DNA of 5,589 nucleotides from Bacteroidales bacterium (GTDB lineage: Bacteria; Bacteroidota; Bacteroidia; Bacteroidales; VadinHA17): NCBI GenBank assembly GCA_027451265.1, contig DAIDJT010000179.1, forward strand, positions 1-5,589. Reading direction: 5' to 3'. The first letter of the stretch is position 1; each line of letters opens with the position of its first letter. A model generated the notes under the pieces. The model saw only the letters and a list, made by a program, of their open reading frames with translations. It did not search any database and was not told the origin of the DNA. Shown here one piece after another: positions 1 to 5,389 of this stretch. The translations under genes were made by a program, and so were the position numbers.

Positions 1-1518
1 GTCATAGCGTACCAGCATCTCGGGTTCTATATCAGTAAAAGCTGTTTTTGACGTGGTGGCGGGAGATGCAATATAGTGCCACCAGTCGCCTGTGGGGCCT
101 GATGTCAGGAAGAGCTCGACGTTTGCATTTCCGCCAGTACCTGAATAGCTTCCGGTTATAAGTGTCGCGTAGGCATTGGCATTAGCACGCAGAACAAGGG
201 TGCCGTTGTTTGTAAGGGATGATAATGTCAGCCTTGCTCCCGGCTCAACTATCATTGTCAGGCCTGCATTAAGGGTGAAGGCGGGGCCGGGGGCAACCGC
301 AGGGTAATTTGACAGTCCTGACGGAATGATGACGTTTGTTGTTGCCGGGCGGATACCCTTATCCCAGTTCAGGGGGCGGGTCCAGTCAGTAGATATTCCT
401 ATCCACCTGCTGTACCTGATCTCAAATGCTCCGATGTCTGTCTGTCCAATCCTCTGGCCGCCGGCATAGTCGTTTGAAGGAACTGATACGCCCGGATAAC
501 TGGCAGTTCCGCTGTCGCGGCACGGAGAGACGAAGGCCAGGGTGAAATCACCGTTAACCGGATCTGTGAAGTTAGGCCCTTCAGGATCGGTGTTGGAGCT
601 GTTCAGGTTGAGACATCCCGGCAGGGATGCTCCTTCGATGGCGCAGTATTCAATGACTGACGATGGTGTTCCCGTGAGGCCGATGTGGTTTGAACCACCC
701 CACATGACAGTATTGATAACTCTGGCACCGGGGGAGTTGTCAAGGAGGATTGATTTGCCTTCAGCGGCAGGCGAAGAGCTGTAGGCAATTGTGGAGTTGA
801 CAATCTGGGGTGAGCTTGTGATTGAGGCTATTGTTCCGCCGCCACGGGTGGATGAGAGGGAGCGGTTATTGTAAAGGATTATGTTTGAAATTACCGGTGA
901 GGATCCCCCTGCGACGTAGATGGCACCTCCCTGTTCATTGGCAATGTTTCCGTACATGATACACCTTGATATCACAGGAGAGGAAGTGCCTGCCACAATG
1001 ATTGCACCGCCATAACCGGCTACGCAGTTGCGTATCGTGGAGTTTGTGACTGTTACTGAGGAGGTCCCCAGGTAGAGTCCGCCGCCGTAATAGCCTATGC
1101 GGGGGGCAAGCCTGCGGCCGTTCTCAATTGTGCAGTAGCTGATTGTACTGGTACCTGAGGAGATCAGGGTTATGTTACCCCAGGTGTCGGTTGCCTCGCC
1201 GTTAGTGCCGTCAAGGTCGGTGTCAGCTGTAATAAGGATCCGGGCCACGGAGGTTCCCTGTGCATTGAGCTGGCCGGTGCCGTTTATAAGTATCCCGGCG
1301 CCGATGCTTGTAGAGATGAGTGTTGTACCTGCAGCGATGGTAAGCTGTTCATTGTCGGCAATGATGGTTCCGCTGAAGTATTTGGTCCCTGATATGGTGA
1401 ATGGGCCTGCCAGTGTCCCCCGGTATGGATTGCCCATGCTTCCGTCACCCAGCAATTGTGCCTTCGCCGGCAATAACTGAATGAGGGCTACGGCAGAAAG
1501 TAAAAGTATTCGTTTCAT
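1..1518 (-). CDS. Secreted right-handed beta-helix protein, choice-of-anchor Q-like (partial, C-terminus off the window)
   Basis: The minus-strand frame from the ATG at 1518-1516 is open for 506 codons to the left edge with no stop. The N-terminus MKRILLLSAVALIQLLPAKA is a classic signal peptide with likely cleavage after Ala20 (AKA|Q), so the product is exported to the cell surface or outside the cell. Residues 127-246 contain at least four beta-helix rungs of 26-29 residues, each with a GG-x-I/L segment followed by SSPVIS-like and N/Y turns (SS at 153, 179, 206 and 235). Around 325-366 comes the SPCRDSGT and ...GGQRIGQTDIGAFE ending typical of choice-of-anchor Q proteins. After it lies a linker or second domain with STDWTRPLNWD (376-386) and GDWWHYIASP (477-486), seen in Bacteroidota surface proteins. 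A C-terminal type IX sorting domain would be expected but lies outside. A GGGG (1525-1528) sits 6 nt before the ATG as a weak ribosome site. Ligand and enzymatic activity are unknown; no catalytic residues are evident. Confidence 0.87.
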   Translation of the reverse strand, partial: MKRILLLSAVALIQLLPAKAQLLGDGSMGNPYRGTLAGPFTISGTKYFSGTIIADNEQLTIAAGTTLISTSIGAGILINGTGQLNAQGTSVARILITADTDLDGTNGEATDTWGNITLISSGTSTISYCTIENGRRLAPRIGYYGGGLYLGTSSVTVTNSTIRNCVAGYGGAIIVAGTSSPVISRCIMYGNIANEQGGAIYVAGGSSPVISNIILYNNRSLSSTRGGGTIASITSSPQIVNSTIAYSSSPAAEGKSILLDNSPGARVINTVMWGGSNHIGLTGTPSSVIEYCAIEGASLPGCLNLNSSNTDPEGPNFTDPVNGDFTLAFVSPCRDSGTASYPGVSVPSNDYAGGQRIGQTDIGAFEIRYSRWIGISTDWTRPLNWDKGIRPATTNVIIPSGLSNYPAVAPGPAFTLNAGLTMIVEPGARLTLSSLTNNGTLVLRANANAYATLITGSYSGTGGNANVELFLTSGPTGDWWHYIASPATTSKTAFTDIEPEMLVRYD

Positions 1519-1606
1519 GTTAAACCCCGAGTCTTTATGATATAGTGCTCCCCTAAAAACGGACTTAATCTATTTATTATTAAACTGACAGAAGAGTGAA
1601 TTGTTG

Positions 1607-1614
1607 CAAATGTA
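1607..1614 (-). promoter_or_regulatory. Bacteroidota -7 box (TACATTTG) for the beta-helix gene
   Basis: Reading the minus strand, these bases are TACATTTG, an exact match to the TAnnTTTG -7 consensus of Bacteroidota housekeeping promoters. It is the only such match on this strand in the intergenic region. Transcription would start near 1600, giving a leader of about 80 nt. No good TTG is seen at the expected -33 position (about 1634-1638), so the call rests on the -7 box and its placement. Confidence 0.5.
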
Positions 1615-1635
1615 AGAAATATGGAATAATGGGCG

Positions 1636-1650
1636 ATATGATGGTCATAT
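1636..1650. promoter_or_regulatory. Inverted repeat, candidate operator between divergent genes
   Basis: ATATGA and TCATAT form a perfect 6-bp inverted repeat around a 3-base spacer (TGG). The site overlaps the position expected for the -33 element of the beta-helix gene promoter and lies upstream of the ABC gene promoter. That suits a dimeric regulator, but short AT-rich palindromes also arise by chance. Confidence 0.25.
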
Positions 1651-1663
1651 TTATAAGTTTTCG

Positions 1664-1673
1664 TCCGGCCGGA
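1664..1673. promoter_or_regulatory. 10-bp perfect palindrome TCCGGCCGGA, candidate operator
   Basis: TCCGGCCGGA is self-complementary and is the only GC-rich stretch in an otherwise AT-rich intergenic region. Its right end reaches the expected -33 position of the promoter for the ABC operon (about 1671-1674), where no TTG is present. This fits a protein-binding site that controls that promoter, but there is no direct evidence. Confidence 0.28.
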
Positions 1674-1692
1674 TTAAAATGACACTTCTTGC

Positions 1693-1700
1693 TATCTTTG
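1693..1700 (+). promoter_or_regulatory. Bacteroidota -7 box (TATCTTTG) for the ABC/nucleotidyltransferase operon
   Basis: TATCTTTG matches TAnnTTTG exactly and ends 16 nt before the ATG at 1717. The transcript would therefore have a leader of only about 10 nt, and no Shine-Dalgarno sequence is present in it. No TTG is seen at the usual -33 distance. Confidence 0.5.
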
Positions 1701-1716
1701 TGTATATCACTCTTGA

Positions 1717-3675
1717 ATGCAACCAGGGCGTAACACTATAAGGCGCGCATTTGGCCTCCTGGCAGAGAGCTCTGCGAAGGAGACAATCATAAGCGCCATT
1801 ATTCTGATCATCAGGGCATTGCTGCCGCTGGCACTGGTGTTGCTGCTTCGGTATTTTGTGGATCAGGTGACGGGAGCTGCCGGTCCGGGAGCAGGAGCAG
1901 GCACCGCTGCTGAGGCTGTCGGAGGCGTAACCGGCTTGCTTAACAGGGATGGCGCAATTCCGGCATCCCTCATCTGGCTTATCGTTGCCCTGGCGGTGGC
2001 ACTTCTGGCTGATGACCTGCTCTCCTATGCAGGAACATACGTAACCAGGCGGCATGCTTACCTGCTTGAGGCACATATATCTTCACTGATCCATTCTCAT
2101 GCGGGCAGTTTGGGATTGAAGCACTTCGAAGATCCTCTCTTCCATGACAGGCTGGAAAGGGCTGCGCGAGACATCTCATGGCGGCCCGCCGCAATGGTAT
2201 CCGACTTTATCCTCCTGTTGCGGGGCGTGATCTCCTTCATTGCCATGTCATACCTGCTGAGAAATTTCGGGATCATACCGCTGCTGATCCTGGTGTTGGT
2301 CTTCGTTCCCTTCCTGCTTGTCAGGGCGCGCAACGCATCGAAGCTCTGGGAGATACGCAGGAGGGTGACGGCAGATTCGCGGCAGGCATCATACTTCAGC
2401 TGGCTGCTGACAGGCGAGAAGCCGGCCCGGGAAGTGAAGCTGTTTGACCTGGGAGGATTCTTTGACGGGTTGTTCCGGAAACACTTCAGGGCTTCAAAGG
2501 AACCTGAGCTTGAAACGGTCAGAAGGAATTTTCTTCCGGAGAGCCTCGCAACGCTGCTGAAGGTGTCGGCTTTTGCCGGGGTGCTTGTCTATGCCACTGC
2601 ACGATATCTCAACTCTTCGATCACTGCCGGCGAACTGGCCATGTACCTTGTGGCCTTCCGGCAGGCGCTGGTTTATCTCCGTGACACCGTTACCGGTTAT
2701 TCCGGCCTGGCCGAAAACAGGCTTTTCCTTGATGATCTGTTCAGTTTTCTCGATCTGAGTCCTGATATGAAGGGTGGCGGTACGGCGCCTGATCCGGAAT
2801 CGTTCAGGGAGATTGCTGCGGAGAAGGTAACCTTTACGTACCCGGGAGCTTCGCGGCCTGCGCTTAAAGACGTAAGTCTCAGGATAGGGCAGGGAGAAAA
2901 AGTGGCTATCGTGGGTCCCAACGGTTCGGGCAAGACCACGCTGGTTAAGCTTCTGTGCCGGCTATATGACCCTGATGGCGGCCGGATTACGGTTAACGGT
3001 ACCGACGCCGCAGCCATTGAGCCTGCCTCGTACCGGAGGCTTTTCTCGGTGGTATTTCAGAATTTCATGCTCTATTACCTTAGCGCAGGTGACAATATCA
3101 GGCTTGGCAGCGGTGGAATCTTTGATGACGCAGAGCGAAAAGCTGAAGTAGTCAATACCGGGAATACCGGCCAGATTGAAATGGGAGCCGGGATGGACGA
3201 CACCGACAATGACGGGAAAATCATAAAGGATACTGCCGGAAAGGGTGGTTTCGAAGAAGTAAGGAGGGCTGCTGCAGCGGCAGGAATAGGTGAACTTCTC
3301 GGAGCACTTCCTGAAGGATATGACACTATGCTCGGGCATCACACAGAGGGAGGGCACGAGCTGAGCTGGGGAGAATGGCAAAAGATAGCCATCGCCAGGG
3401 CCATTTACCGCAAATCACCGGTACTGATACTTGATGAGCCTTCCTCATCACTTGATGCTGACTCCGAATACCAGATCTTCTCCGATCTCTCACGGATTAC
3501 CGGCGGAAGGACTTGCATCTTCATAAGCCACCGGCTGTCGAATGTGCGTGAGGCTGACCGCATAATAGTACTTGACGGCGGAATGATCGTCGAGTCTGGA
3601 ACCCATAATGAGCTGATGGCTGCGGGCGGCAGGTACTTTACAATGTTCACCAGGCAGAAATCAATGTACCGATGA
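1717..3675 (+). CDS. ABC exporter half-transporter (fused transmembrane and ATP-binding domains)
   Basis: A 652-residue protein with the layout of type IV (exporter) ABC half-transporters, which dimerise in the inner membrane and use ATP to extrude peptides, lipids or drugs. About six hydrophobic segments are seen (25-48, 82-107, 158-180, 183-204, 275-298 and 303-325), with an FEDPLFHDRLERA intracellular stretch (137-149) characteristic of one exporter subfamily. The nucleotide-binding domain starts near 366. It has an A-loop Tyr375, Walker A GPNGSGKTT (400-408, Lys406), Q-loop Gln448, signature LSWGEWQ (549-555), Walker B VLILDE (569-574, catalytic Glu574), D-loop SSLD (577-580) and H-loop His605, so it should be active. 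No N-terminal C39 peptidase domain is present. Two insertions stand out: a Gly/Ala-rich first outer loop (51-80) and about 40 residues at 473-512. An in-frame TGA directly precedes the ATG, so this is the first possible ATG. The stop overlaps the next gene. The substrate is unknown. Confidence 0.94.
   Translation: MQPGRNTIRRAFGLLAESSAKETIISAIILIIRALLPLALVLLLRYFVDQVTGAAGPGAGAGTAAEAVGGVTGLLNRDGAIPASLIWLIVALAVALLADDLLSYAGTYVTRRHAYLLEAHISSLIHSHAGSLGLKHFEDPLFHDRLERAARDISWRPAAMVSDFILLLRGVISFIAMSYLLRNFGIIPLLILVLVFVPFLLVRARNASKLWEIRRRVTADSRQASYFSWLLTGEKPAREVKLFDLGGFFDGLFRKHFRASKEPELETVRRNFLPESLATLLKVSAFAGVLVYATARYLNSSITAGELAMYLVAFRQALVYLRDTVTGYSGLAENRLFLDDLFSFLDLSPDMKGGGTAPDPESFREIAAEKVTFTYPGASRPALKDVSLRIGQGEKVAIVGPNGSGKTTLVKLLCRLYDPDGGRITVNGTDAAAIEPASYRRLFSVVFQNFMLYYLSAGDNIRLGSGGIFDDAERKAEVVNTGNTGQIEMGAGMDDTDNDGKIIKDTAGKGGFEEVRRAAAAAGIGELLGALPEGYDTMLGHHTEGGHELSWGEWQKIAIARAIYRKSPVLILDEPSSSLDADSEYQIFSDLSRITGGRTCIFISHRLSNVREADRIIVLDGGMIVESGTHNELMAAGGRYFTMFTRQKSMYR
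1867..1956 (+). repeat. Low-complexity Gly/Ala-rich insertion in the first extracellular loop of the ABC protein
   Basis: Residues 51-80, between membrane segments 1 and 2, are mostly Gly, Ala, Thr and Val, with VTG occurring twice. The DNA contains GGAGCA twice in tandem at 1888-1899, followed by GGCACCG. This resembles the GGAAGCAGG units in the insertion of the downstream gene. The loop length in close homologues was not checked, so calling it an insertion is an inference from composition. Confidence 0.45.
3133..3252 (+). other. About 40-residue insertion in the helical subdomain of the ATP-binding domain
   Basis: In typical exporters of this subfamily, NIRLG is followed within about 10 residues by the helix leading to LPEGYDT. 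Here residues 473-512 are added between them. The segment holds an NTGNTG repeat (DNA direct repeat AATACCGG at 3154-3161 and 3163-3170), a Gly/Met-rich part and an acidic DDTDNDGK stretch (494-501). The flanking motifs are intact and in frame, so the protein is not broken. The boundaries are estimated by eye. Confidence 0.6.
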
Positions 3676-5027
3676 CAGAGCCGGGGAATGAATTGCCGCC
3701 TGAGAACGACGGAGGGCTTCAACGGGCAGTCCGGTTGCTGCTGTTGCTGAGCAGGGTTGATTTCTCTGATGAACAGAAACGTCTTATTTCAGAGGAGCTC
3801 AGAGAGTTCCCTGCCTGGAGGCTCTTTGCCGGGCTGGCCGTGAGACACGGTGTTGCCGCCCTGGTCTGGCAGAATATCTCTGACCTCGGGCTTGCAGGAC
3901 AGGTGCCGGAGACAGAGAGGACCCTGCTGGATGGATTAAGGTTTAAATCAATAGCCAGGGTATCATGGATCACCGGGGTCGCTGCCGCGGTGACTGACCT
4001 CCTTGACCGCGAAGGGATAAAGGTGGTGCTGCTGAAGGGCCTCGCCCTTGAACATACTGTCTACGGCGCAAGGGGACTGCGTCAGATGAGTGATGCGGAT
4101 ATCCTTGTTGCCCCTTCTGATGCCCTGAGGGCCAGGGATATACTGATCGCTGCAGGTTTTGAGTCCATGCCTCTCAAGTCACCGCTTTACAGGCATATCA
4201 TCCTTGACCTTGGCAATCACCTTCCGGAGCTGCATCGCGGAGGCATCTCCGTTGACCTGCACTACAGGCTTTTCGGCCCGGAGGGCGAAGAAATGGTTGA
4301 AAAGGCAATAAGGGACTCGATTGTCATTCGGGGAGCCGGCCGGGAAGCAGGAGTCCGCCGGGAAGTCCGGGTAAGCAAGGAAGTCTTCCGGGAGCCAGGA
4401 GCCAACCCGAGACCAACCGGGGAAGCAGGAACCAAACAGGAAGCCGGACAGGAAGCAGGCAGCTCCGGCACCGGCAGCGGAACTTACCGCGTCCTGCCCC
4501 CTGTCACTGCATTCCTGGCTCTGGTCAGCCATATATACAAGCATGAAATCAAAGGGGAGTTTCAGCTCAGACTCTGGACTGATATCTATCTCCTGCTTGA
4601 AAGGTATGGCGAACAGATACTGACAGCCCGGCTGCCTGCTGAAGCGGAAGAGGCGGGTATCAGGGAGGAGACCGCTGCGGTGCTCGCGGTCATGGAGCAG
4701 GTATGGGAATTGGCTATGCCTGAAGGATTGACGGTGCATGCTGCTGCCGGGGAGGCCACATCAGACAGGTTCATGCAAAGGTTGGCCCACCCCGGATCAG
4801 TCGAATCGCTGAGTCAGAGGGAGATGTTCATGAGAAACCTGAAAGCGCTGAAGGGTCGCCGTAAGAAATTCATCTTCATAATAGGCGATATTTTTCCCTC
4901 CTTCGGATTCATGAAGAGGAGGTATGCCTGCCGTTCAACCCTTTCAGCTATCATGTATTACCCTCACAGATTGGGTAAAATTTTGTGGATTTTAGGCCTT
5001 ATCAGGGCAAAAAACTACGACAATTAA
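3672..5027 (+). CDS. Nucleotidyltransferase family protein (PF14907 / NTP_transf_5-like)
   Basis: A 451-residue soluble protein with the marks of the uncharacterised PF14907 nucleotidyltransferase group: VVLLKGLALEHTVYG (118-131), then RQMSDADILV (137-146) with the D141-x-D143 pair expected to hold the metal, then HLPELH (183-188) and SVDLHYRLF (193-201), and RLWTDIYLLL (300-309) further on. By family analogy it would transfer a nucleotide to an unknown acceptor; the reaction has not been established from this sequence. It starts inside the stop of the ABC gene (ATGA, 4-bp overlap) without a clear ribosome site, so translational coupling is likely and the two products probably act in one process. 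PF14907-type proteins are found in some lasso-peptide clusters together with an ABC exporter, which suggests peptide tailoring, but no precursor is visible. Residues 219-270 are a Gly/Glu/Ala-rich repetitive insertion between the catalytic half and the helical C-terminal part. The C-terminus (400-445) is basic and hydrophobic, perhaps membrane-associated. Confidence 0.85.
   Translation: MTEPGNELPPENDGGLQRAVRLLLLLSRVDFSDEQKRLISEELREFPAWRLFAGLAVRHGVAALVWQNISDLGLAGQVPETERTLLDGLRFKSIARVSWITGVAAAVTDLLDREGIKVVLLKGLALEHTVYGARGLRQMSDADILVAPSDALRARDILIAAGFESMPLKSPLYRHIILDLGNHLPELHRGGISVDLHYRLFGPEGEEMVEKAIRDSIVIRGAGREAGVRREVRVSKEVFREPGANPRPTGEAGTKQEAGQEAGSSGTGSGTYRVLPPVTAFLALVSHIYKHEIKGEFQLRLWTDIYLLLERYGEQILTARLPAEAEEAGIREETAAVLAVMEQVWELAMPEGLTVHAAAGEATSDRFMQRLAHPGSVESLSQREMFMRNLKALKGRRKKFIFIIGDIFPSFGFMKRRYACRSTLSAIMYYPHRLGKILWILGLIRAKNYDN
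4326..4481 (+). repeat. Degenerate GGAAGCAGG repeat region encoding an EAG-rich insertion
   Basis: GGAAGCAGG occurs exactly at 4343-4351, 4421-4429 and 4451-4459. Decayed versions lie between them (for example at 4361, 4379, 4391 and 4440), together with repeated CCGGG and an 11-base palindrome GGAAGTCTTCC at 4379-4389. The reading frame stays open and gives REAG, GEAG, QEAG-type repeats within residues 219-270. The block interrupts what should be the link between the VDLHYRLF strand and the helical domain. It looks like expansion or insertion of a short repeat. Confidence 0.65.
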
Positions 5028-5048
5028 TAAAAAACAGGGAGAATCGCT

Positions 5049-5088
5049 AAATAATTTCAATTTTTCTTGGAGGCTAATGAAATTATTT
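5049..5088. repeat. 11-bp perfect inverted repeat with 18-nt loop
   Basis: AAATAATTTCA (5049-5059) and TGAAATTATTT (5078-5088) are exact reverse complements separated by 18 bases. The loop carries GGAGG (5069-5073). The right arm is not followed by a T-run, so it is not a standard terminator. In RNA it would form an A/U stem-loop; in DNA it could be a protein or recombinase site. Confidence 0.55.
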
Positions 5089-5121
5089 CTTAAATTTATA
5101 TCAGTCAGATTTTTATTTTAG
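5077..5121 (+). CDS. Possible 14-residue peptide MKLFLKFISVRFLF (doubtful)
   Basis: An ATG at 5077 follows GGAGG (5069-5073) with a short 3-nt spacer and opens 14 codons ending in TAG at 5119-5121. The peptide is basic and hydrophobic, like the first residues of a signal peptide. It is one of the few places in the window with a good Shine-Dalgarno match. It may instead be the remnant of a decayed gene or chance. The start codon lies at the base of the inverted repeat's right arm. Confidence 0.15.
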   Translation: MKLFLKFISVRFLF

Positions 5122-5221
5122 TCAATGTCATGAATGGGCTTTTTTAGATAATATGATTAAAGGCGTAAAGGATGGGAGCTATTAGTCTGGAATGTGAGTT
5201 TTATAGGTTTTAAAGGGCAAA

Positions 5222-5328
5222 GGGCGCTTCATCTGCGCAGTCTCGCTGCATGAACCGTCGCTTTTGCGAATGCTGCAGGACTTTCCCCCGCAGCTCTGCC
5301 CCGGGTTCCACTGATCCGGGGCAGTTTT
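5222..5328 (+). ncRNA. Candidate structured RNA of consecutive hairpins ending in a terminator
   Basis: This GC-rich block stands out from the AT-rich sequence before it. Four possible hairpins follow each other: GCGC at 5224-5227 with 5235-5238; GCAT/ATGC (5248-5251 with 5270-5273) enclosing TCGC-TTTT-GCGA (5258-5269); GCTGC/GCAGC (5272-5276 with 5290-5294), which shares two bases with the previous stem and so may compete with it; and the terminator stem 5296-5324. It could be a small RNA, the structured 3' end of the operon mRNA, or a leader upstream of cysS. It matches no RNA family that I recognise. Confidence 0.3.
5296..5328 (+). terminator. Rho-independent terminator
   Basis: CTGCCCCGG (5296-5304) pairs perfectly over 9 bp with CCGGGGCAG (5316-5324) around an 11-base loop, and TTTT (5325-5328) follows directly. 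The opposite strand has no T-run after the stem, so it acts on the plus strand. It would end transcription of the operon and/or of the structured RNA before the cysS promoter. Confidence 0.75.
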
Positions 5329-5354
5329 ATGCCACCCCTTTCCGGTCTGTTGTC

Positions 5355-5373
5355 GCAAAAGAATTACTTTTGC
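5355..5373 (+). other. Hairpin overlapping the cysS promoter
   Basis: GCAAAAG (5355-5361) and CTTTTGC (5367-5373) form a 7-bp perfect inverted repeat with loop AATTA. The right arm contains most of the predicted -7 box of cysS, so it may be an operator, or it may simply be coincidental structure. Confidence 0.35.
5365..5372 (+). promoter_or_regulatory. Bacteroidota -7 box (TACTTTTG) for cysS
   Basis: TACTTTTG matches TAnnTTTG exactly and ends 17 nt before the cysS ATG, nearly the same spacing as for the ABC operon. It lies just after the terminator, so cysS is likely transcribed on its own. No clear TTG is found at the -33 distance. Confidence 0.5.
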
Positions 5374-5389
5374 ACAAACAGCCCATGAA

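Larger units (their letters stand above)
5028..5220. other. AT-rich intergenic stretch after the operon
   Basis: This stretch is clearly richer in A and T than the genes on either side. No ORF of notable length was seen on either strand. It contains an 11-bp inverted repeat (5049-5088) and a possible 14-codon ORF, described separately. No convincing terminator follows the stop of the nucleotidyltransferase gene here, so operon transcripts may run on to the hairpin at 5296-5328. A weak TAGGTTTT (5204-5211), one base off the -7 consensus, precedes the hairpin block. Confidence 0.6.

Noticed and set aside
1172..1480. 102-codon plus-strand frame opposite the beta-helix gene
   Set aside because: It is the complement of the signal-peptide and early beta-helix coding region, which is clearly the real gene.
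1651..2076. 141-codon minus-strand frame overlapping the start of the ABC gene
   Set aside because: Cys/Gln-rich translation without any family resemblance; antisense to membrane segments of the exporter.
4179..4739. 186-codon open frame on the minus strand within the nucleotidyltransferase gene
   Set aside because: It lies wholly antisense to a well-supported gene, has Ser/Pro/Cys-rich composition with no recognisable motif, and partly reflects the repeat region.
5265..5300. Minus-strand GGGGGAAAGTCC resembling the RNase P RNA 5' conserved region
   Set aside because: The rest of the RNase P core is missing and the sequence that would follow is AT-rich; the likeness is limited to about 10 bases.
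5338..5352. TTG at 5350-5352 as the -33 element of cysS
   Set aside because: It is only 12 bases from the -7 box, too close for the usual spacing of about 19-21.
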